Origin: Bigelowiella natans CCMP2755
Lineage: Eukaryota > Cercozoa > Chlorarachniophyceae
Assembly: GCA_000320545.1 (NCBI GenBank)
Contig: ADNK01001385.1
Span: 5,001 to 69,000 of the forward strand
Direction of reading: 5' to 3'
Length of the DNA stretch: 64,000 nucleotides
Under the pieces are notes generated by a model that worked only from the letters and a program-made list of their open reading frames with translations, was not told the DNA's origin and did no database searches. Of the stretch, positions 57,689 through 64,000 are shown piece after piece (positions within the stretch are counted from its first letter, which is position 1; each line of letters starts with the position of its first letter). The position numbers and the translations under genes are program-made.

Positions 57689-58084
57689 CGACCACACATT
57701 CTCCCATTTACACACACGCACACGCGCGCATGTGCGTGATGTGCACACATGTCAATTCTTTCACAGCAGCGCACGTGAAAAATGTCACATTTTGAACATT
57801 TTAAGCATCAGTCTGCGTTTTGCGGCACAACGTATGGCAGCGTGCCCCGAATGTGTAGTGCACGCTTGTACGCATGCTGTGCTCTGCTTCAGTGCGATCA
57901 CCTGTCAAACATGTGAATGCGCATGTGCGCACTTGATTGTCCGAGCGATGTGCGATCACCACGAGTGTGCAAATGGGATCTATCACAATTGGGTTCAAAC
58001 ATAACCCTGTCGATCCGTGTTACCAATCACTACACACATGCCTGGATCTAGTGGACGGCGAACATGCAATCAGATTTTGTGATT

Positions 58085-58460
58085 TCATGCAGTCGTTCAA
58101 CAGATCAGTGAACAACAACGAATGAAGTGTTTCCAATGATGCAGCTGAAAGGATCATCAGAAGTGCCAATGTCAACTCATCCATTCCACCCCCATGTGCA
58201 ACAAGACCATCAAGAAAAATGGAGGCTTCGTTTCGCATCTGCCGGCCATGCTAGCATGGCACTTGCTAGCTTGGACCAACCGCAAACAGGTCGAGTTTGA
58301 GTCGAAGGGAAAACCCACCGATAATGCCCTGCGACATGAATACCGGCTTGCTTTTCGCGAGGAAATACAGACGATTTTTCTCGATTTCAGATGAAGAACA
58401 AAAATTCTCGATGTTTCATCATGTGCGACAATGCAAAACATCACGTTATTCTGATGAGAT
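58085..58460 (+). mobile_element. Decayed transposon-like fragment
   Basis: Shares a block with 55.14 kb. Downstream frames include MCDNAKHHVILMRW, reminiscent of the DNA-transposase D-x-A-x-x-H catalytic strand, but with many frame breaks. Family not determined. Confidence 0.3.
58247..58258. repeat. 12-bp palindrome CATGCTAGCATG
   Basis: Exact copy, inside the decayed fragment. Confidence 0.9.
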
Positions 58461-58655
58461 GGGAGCTGGGCACAATCCCGACGGGCGAAGGGAAGCTTCT
58501 GGAAGGTGAAAGTGGTAAGCTCCTAGCGACCCGCCACCCTGGTGTCCGAGAATCTCGCCACACCGAGTTTCAACTACCCCATTTTTTCAATCTTACATCA
58601 TCATTTTTTTGGGGTAACTTTTCTTCAGGGAGGGAGTCGGAGCTGGAGAAGAATC

Positions 58656-58748
58656 ATGGAGGACAAAAAGGAGACCGTTGAGCCCACGAGAAAGTTTGCA
58701 ATTTTAGTTCGAAATTTTACCAAACCTTCTGGTTTGTTCTTTCTCTGA

Positions 58749-58807
<59 letters not shown>

Positions 58808-59194
58808 ATGGACGAGCAAGTTACCAGAATACGAGAAGGGGGTCGAGCGACTTAGTCGTGTGCGCTATTTTTTATCCCTTTTCTAGTTACAGAAGGGAGG
58901 GGAAGCTCGGAGAAGGAACCTCTGGTGTCGTCTTCAAGGCCAGAGTCTTAGATTCGTCACGTCTTAAGAAGGTACGTTGCAGCACACCTTCCTCACAGAA
59001 ATACAGCTACGGTGTAGCGAGCCCGTGTATTCGTACAAGCTGCTTACATCCGTCCATTCTGATTGTTGTCTCCTCATGAATCCATTCCAGCGCAAACGAG
59101 GGACTGAAGTGAAAAAGGATGACTTTGTTGCCATTAAAAGGATCAACCTCACAAGCATCGATAAGGGTCTCAGGTAGTTGGACGTGTTTGTATG

Positions 59195-59225
<31 letters not shown>

Positions 59226-59275
59226 CAACAGTGCGTGCCAAAGTCGTCGGAAAGGAGTACTGGTTTCCTTAGTTA

Positions 59276-59318
<43 letters not shown>

Positions 59319-60358
59319 CATATACACGTGGCATTTCTTGTCATTTTGTTGTTTCCCCTTTCTCATCAATCACATCTCTCTACTCGCCACTACTCTCAGC
59401 ATGGAGACTATCCGAGAAATCAGACTACTTCCGGAGCTCAATCACCCCAACATCGTTAGCATTCTTGACATCTTCAAGCACAATGTAGCCATTGCACATG
59501 CTTAGGGTAGTAATGGTGCTCACTCTTTGTGGTCTACATCGGAAGATGCCTGTTATCTAATTTGATGATCTTTGCCGTCTTCGTTGGCCCTCCTCACATT
59601 TTTTATCTCCAAAGGACAACGTAAACTTGGTCATGGAGTACATGGAAATGGACCTTGCAGAGATGATACAAAGTGTGTTAGCGGTGGCGGTGGCGACAGC
59701 AGTAGCAGCTAGCAGTGATTATGGTCTACGTAGTACTATTGGCCACCCCGCACAAATATGATGGATGAGTCCCAGTTGTAAACTACCTACCCTCCTTCCG
59801 CTTCCCCCCCTCAATATCCTGATACCGTGTTGTGTCTGTGCGATTAAGATAAAGCAAAGTACGAATTAACGAGCGCTGACAAGAAGGCGTATATGAAGAT
59901 GATGCTGGAATCTGTGGCATACTGGTACAGTATACTTGCTTGTGAGGGTGAGCAGGAACTCGCAGAGGGGATTTTCGGGCAAGTAGAGATTTTCAGTGAT
60001 GCTTAGGCTTCTTTCTGTAGATATTGAAAAAAGCATCTGATGAGTTTTATCGTATCACTGTTACATGTCACTACGAGCAGCCACAAGCACTGGGTTCTGC
60101 ACAGGGATCTTAAACCTCAAAATTACCTCATTGCATTCGACGGCTCCCTACATCTCACCGACTTTGGCCTTGCGAAGGTAAGGGAGGAAGGGAAAGAGAG
60201 AGAGTGAGTGAGTTGACGTATCATATACCGTGTATTTTCATCTTCATTTGTTGTCGTGATGTCGCGTACTACGAAAGGGATACGGATCTCCAGGCCGGAT
60301 GACTCCGGAGGCCTACACTGTTTGGTAAAACTATTGTCATATCATAACTGCCAAGTGA

Positions 60359-60410
<52 letters not shown>

Positions 60411-61027
60411 GAATATGTACTGTATAGATACTCCCATTTGATATGGACAAAGTAATACACAGTCTCTCCTCCTTTGACCGTTTGAAAAGGTATCGTCCTC
60501 CAGAGCTACTATTCGACGCGGAATCCTATGGTCCTGCGGCAGACATGTGGTGAGAACGAATAACGACCCCCATCCTCTGGTATCAATGATGACTTGCTTG
60601 TTCATGCCCCTACAGGGCTGTCGGCTGCGTGTTCGGAGAGCTCCTGCTGCGACGTCCGTTGTTTGCTACACAAGAAGGAAGTAAGTTTACTACAATCCGG
60701 TGGATTGTGTAGTTGGGTGCTGCGAACATAGTCGTATCCGAAGCCGAGTAGTACATGCAAACGCCCGCGCGCGCGTAAACACAAAAGAGGGGGGAAGGGG
60801 GGGGGAGTATTCTGTTTGACTCATTCCTTACTTCTCAGCTGCTCTGGCGCAGATTAGTGCAATATTCGGCAGGGTAAACAAGGGCGAGGGGTAGGGGAGG
60901 GTGGTGTTGGGATGATGAAGTTGACGTATGTTTCGCACCAAATGATAATAAGAGCTTCTAAGGATGAGACCAGACGGGAAACACTTATCAATTCTGTCCT
61001 ATCCCTCTCTACCTTACACACATGCAG

Positions 61028-61066
<39 letters not shown>

Positions 61067-61754
61067 CCGCCCTCCCACCCATTTTTGCCCGCCCTTCCTT
61101 AATTGGCAGCTGGGAACACCCACTGATAAGGAGTGGCCAGACTGGCGACATCTCAAATGGTGATACAAAAAGAATAGCAAGATATACATAGTAGTGCGTG
61201 CGTGTGTGCGTGTATGCGTGTGTGCGTGTGCTTGTTGCATAGATATAGACATATACGTAGCGTGAACAGAATCACTTCTAGTCTGGCGACTCTGCTTCGA
61301 CGGATCGACGGATAGTCACTGATGTTTTGTTGGACAGGTTTCAAATGTATGAGGAACACGAGAAGGTGGAGCCGGTCCCATGGCGAAGTACATTCTCAGC
61401 TGCTAGCGATGATGAAATCGACCTCATCAAGAACCTCTTACGATACAATCCCCACAAACGCCTCACTGCAGAGCAAGTAAGATTGTGATGCCCATTATGA
61501 TGATGATAATGATGATGATGAAAATAGTGACAGAGGGCGAAAAAGAATGGTTGAACTGCGGAAGCGAATTTGTAGGAACCTTGAGATATTGCAAAGTTTC
61601 TTCAACCGTAGGGTTGGCCTCATTCATATGTGTTTTTTAAGACTGTGATTTGCGTTGTCAATAGGCCTTGAAGCACCGCTACTTCAGTACAGCACCAGAA
61701 GCAACATCACTAGAGAACATGCCAAACGTGCGTAGACGGCGAGGAAGGGACTAG
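58656..61754 (+). CDS. CDK7: Cyclin-dependent kinase 7-like (CAK catalytic subunit)
   Basis: Fourteen exons: 58656-58693, 58887-58971, 59091-59173, 59400-59484, 59615-59672, 59849-59924, 60081-60177, 60278-60324, 60490-60549, 60616-60680, 60839-60873, 61110-61159, 61338-61476, 61665-61754, giving 335 aa. Marks: [11 protein letters not shown] loop, VAIKRINL lysine, [18 protein letters not shown] in place of the PSTAIRE helix, [27 protein letters not shown] and DFGLAK. The activation segment has [22 protein letters not shown], with a Thr at the CDK7 T-loop position. Then come [33 protein letters not shown]-like sequence, and a basic end RRRRGRD. CDK7 with cyclin H and MAT1 phosphorylates other CDKs and, in TFIIH, the RNA polymerase II tail. 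CDK7 fits best (GSPxR segment, AAxDDxxDLIxxLxxxNP), but a related CDK is possible. Confidence 0.88.
58748..58806. repeat. (CT)n microsatellite
   Basis: About 29 CT units in the first CDK7 intron. Confidence 0.9.
59187..59317. repeat. (TGTA)n and (GT)n microsatellites
   Basis: A TGTA tract at 59187-59223 and a GT tract at 59277-59317, both in one CDK7 intron. Confidence 0.9.
60364..60405. repeat. (AT)n microsatellite
   Basis: About 20 AT units in a CDK7 intron. Confidence 0.9.
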
Positions 61755-62564
61755 ACCCTGCATTTTAGGTTTAGAAGTGATAGTTAGTGTAGCAGCGCAT
61801 CTGATCTATGCGAATGGCATGGCTAGTAAGACCAATAAGGTTTGACAACTTGGTATGGCACACACACTTGTGTGTATGCTCATTGCAACATGCACGCCGC
61901 ACGTTGGCTTGTGCTGATTTAACTGTAGATACTGAAGGTAATAATGATGACATGCATCTGCATTGCACATGACTCATACACTCGCCCAACACGCTTTCGT
62001 AATCATGTCAGTGAGGCTGCTACACTCTGCGCGAGTCAATACGTGCGCACGGTTAACTAGCAAATGATGTGAAAATGTTATCCACACACACACACAGGCA
62101 CATATTGTATACTTGGACTTGCGCACGCTTAGTGAACTGATTGCATACTATGGATGTGAGGCATCGAAACGATTCTGATGAACTAGAGACGGCTTGCATC
62201 TAACAAATCTCAAAATCATAGCTTGTTGTCGTGCAGGTTCTAATGTAAGATAGATATGTATTCAAATAGGGCCTATAGATGAGCAAGCAACATACAGCAA
62301 ACTCTTCAATATGGTCAAATGTTCGTGATTCCATTCGTATTGAGATGGGAGGTGGTTGCTTTCATGTATGCAAGCGTGGTACGTAGTTGCAGGCACAATC
62401 TGCTTGTGCTTATTACTCCATACTCCATCTAGCTCAACACAATTGTACTTTGTGAAAATATCGTATGAAGATATCACAAAATATCAACCAAAAGTGAAAG
62501 TCTACATCTTTCTCATGTTTTGTGAGAATGGATACTCTGCAAATGATACCGTTCTTCATAGATT
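61755..62564. other. Convergent 3' flanks of CDK7 and the MYND gene
   Basis: CATG/TGCA-rich in part; no gene seen. Confidence 0.4.
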
Positions 62565-64000
62565 TCAATGTTTTGACCTAGATGGATTACTCTCATTCAA
62601 AATTTGTTGAGAGGCAGCAAGATCCTTCCGATGCTCATCTAGCAAGTGTAATGCAACAGCTCTAGCTGGACACAAGTGGGCAGGAGAGAAATCACCTATC
62701 TTGCAATTTTCTTCTTTGGAGGCTGGTTTGAGCTCTGGTTTGGTCTTGGCTTCCTCTTTGAAAAATCTTTCCACAATCTTTCCTGCCTTCCCCTTAACAT
62801 GGACATTTTCCAAACAATGATGTCTATGTGTGGGCCAATGGACTCTCTGGCAATCCCAATTACAATAGTAAGCGCTTTGGCAACCAGAGCATTTTCTCTT
62901 TTCTCCTTGAGCATTCCCACACTGATCACATGCTGAAGTTGGGATATTCTTAGAAGCTAATGGAATGGTAGCCAGAATATCTAAGGATCTCTTAGCTAGT
63001 GGCCTTGTTGATATACCAGCAGGGGCGTTCGGATGAATTGGGGGTTTACAATGGGATTTGCAATGGATGCTAGACGATGGAATACAGGGTTCATTACTAG
63101 GTGTATTTTGTGGTACGGCCGCACTCATGGCCTGTTTGAGAGGTACTTGCTCTAATTTCTCTTTCAAATTTTCATTGGATAATTCTATCTTCTTCGGTTC
63201 CAGTTTATTTGAAAGTTTCATGAGCATATCTCTCTCTCCGTCAAAAATTTCATAAGATCTGCAATGACCGGGATGTTTGTTTTGGCGTAGGCATTTTTCT
63301 GATCTTCCACACCAGACGAATGTCTCGCAAGCTAGTAAGCGGAGAAGATGCTCTCTTCCCTTTCTAGTTTTAATTTTGTTGACATTTTCGACCACATTTT
63401 CAATCTTCCGTTTCCTTGATCCTTTTCCTGCAAGTATCGGGATCTGTTCCGCAAGGTTAGCTTTCCTTTTCTGGATAGCCTTGAGCTTTGTAACTAACTC
63501 AAGGCTTTCGTCAATTTTCATCATGTCCGTTTTCTGATCACCGTTCCTCAGGTCAACATTATTAGAACCAATCACTCGCCGAGGTAATTGTGGAGATGAC
63601 CACGAAGTATGCGATGCAGGTTGAGAAGATGTATCAGCTTCTGAGTCGGAATCATCAGCATACTCTTTCGATTGAATGTGAAGCGATAAAATTTTAGTAT
63701 CGATACATGGACCTGCGCACCCTTTGAAAACTTCACATGGATCACCAGTTACTTCTCCATCGTAAAATTCACCCGCTCGAACTACTCTTATGTATTTTTC
63801 TGTTGACCAGTTGTCTTTTTCTTCGTCCCAAAAAGTCCAACCACTGTAAACGTCGCCAGGAGTCATAGCAAAACTATCTGCAAAGAGATACCCCTCATCA
63901 GTTGAGATATCTGCGCCTACAATCCATTGTTGCTTGGAATTGCCATAAAATATGTTCATCCCTCCGCCAATTTTGGTGTATCGACTTCTCCCACAGGCGC
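62565..64000 (-). CDS. MYND-finger protein, 5' end beyond the window
   Basis: One open frame runs from the stop at 62565 to the window edge, 464 aa from the Met at 63959 and open upstream of it. The N-terminal part (YTKIGGG..., QQWIVGADIS, SGWTFWDEEKDNWS) looks like a compact beta-rich domain I cannot name. An acidic/Ser linker, a basic nuclear-signal-like stretch (GKGSRKRK) and a Cys-containing segment (WCGRSEKCLRQNKHPGHC) follow. Near the C-terminus is a zf-MYND finger: CDQCGNAQGEKRKCSGC, then YYCNWDCQRVHWPTHRHHC. MYND fingers bind proline-rich partners, often in chromatin or transcription complexes. The first segment with GHC resembles a second metal site. Function unknown; a nuclear adaptor is inferred. 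Confidence 0.75.
   Translation of the reverse strand, partial: ACGRSRYTKIGGGMNIFYGNSKQQWIVGADISTDEGYLFADSFAMTPGDVYSGWTFWDEEKDNWSTEKYIRVVRAGEFYDGEVTGDPCEVFKGCAGPCIDTKILSLHIQSKEYADDSDSEADTSSQPASHTSWSSPQLPRRVIGSNNVDLRNGDQKTDMMKIDESLELVTKLKAIQKRKANLAEQIPILAGKGSRKRKIENVVENVNKIKTRKGREHLLRLLACETFVWCGRSEKCLRQNKHPGHCRSYEIFDGERDMLMKLSNKLEPKKIELSNENLKEKLEQVPLKQAMSAAVPQNTPSNEPCIPSSSIHCKSHCKPPIHPNAPAGISTRPLAKRSLDILATIPLASKNIPTSACDQCGNAQGEKRKCSGCQSAYYCNWDCQRVHWPTHRHHCLENVHVKGKAGKIVERFFKEEAKTKPELKPASKEENCKIGDFSPAHLCPARAVALHLLDEHRKDLAASQQILNESNPSRSKH

Larger units (their letters stand above)
57689..58655. other. Intergenic region with transposon-like debris
   Basis: CATG/TGCA-rich start, then broken coding-like sequence 58.09-58.46 kb, with the palindrome at 58247. 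Confidence 0.4.

Noticed and set aside
1-64000. Transfer RNA or ribosomal RNA genes
   Set aside because: No cloverleaf-like A/B box pair or rRNA core was recognised by eye; a covariance-model scan would be needed to exclude them.

Overview
This is nuclear DNA of an intron-rich eukaryote, most likely a free-living protist or microalga. The evidence is GT-AG introns in nearly every gene, eukaryote-only proteins (KIN17, GET4, EB1, ataxin-3, CDK7, sphingolipid desaturase), dense microsatellites, and a standard genetic code in which TAA, TAG and TGA all end genes. A stramenopile-like alga would fit, but nothing in the window proves a lineage. Exons were joined by hand; for almost all genes below the reading phase closes across every junction, which is the main support for the models.

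Layout. 0.5-1.7 kb: KIN17 (+). 2.6-7.3 kb: a CAMK-like protein kinase (-) with a large insert in its C-lobe. 9.3-12.7 kb: GET4 (-). 13.5-17.2 kb: a DUF1996 cell-surface protein (+). 17.9-18.6 kb: an acidic protein built by a recent tandem duplication (-). 19.9-23.2 kb: tRNA-dihydrouridine synthase (+). 23.2-25.8 kb: repeat-rich DNA with a MULE transposase fragment. 25.8-29.6 kb: an ankyrin gene whose repeats are 99-nt phase-1 exons in a 179-bp tandem array (+). 30.3-32.1 kb: a multi-pass membrane protein, possibly gustatory-receptor-like (-). 32.9-33.7 kb: RidA (+). 35.2-38.4 kb: WD40/coiled-coil/membrane protein (+). 38.9-41.4 kb: MLH3 (-), head to head with EB1 (+, 41.8-43.3 kb). 43.8-44.1 kb: retroelement remnant. 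44.9-45.3 kb: Rdx/SelW-like domain with a basic tail (-). 46.0-46.7 kb: DUF3303 protein (+). 48.3-51.5 kb: sphingolipid delta-4 desaturase (-), head to head with ataxin-3 (+, 52.0-54.4 kb). 56.0-57.7 kb: Nudix hydrolase (+). 58.7-61.8 kb: CDK7-like kinase (+). 62.6-64.0 kb: MYND-finger protein (-), cut by the window edge.

The genes are mostly unrelated housekeeping functions: DNA repair (KIN17, MLH3), cell cycle and transcription (CDK7), microtubules (EB1), tail-anchored protein targeting (GET4), deubiquitination (ataxin-3), tRNA modification (Dus), metabolite repair (RidA, Nudix) and lipid synthesis (DES1). They do not form one pathway. Accessory material sits between them: CATG/TGCA-rich islands carrying a repeated 12-bp palindrome, dispersed transposon fragments, and two genes growing by tandem duplication.

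The most interesting items are the ankyrin exon array, the candidate gustatory-receptor-like membrane protein, the recurrent palindrome, the kinase C-lobe insert and the acidic duplicated protein that has a diverged copy about 10 kb away.
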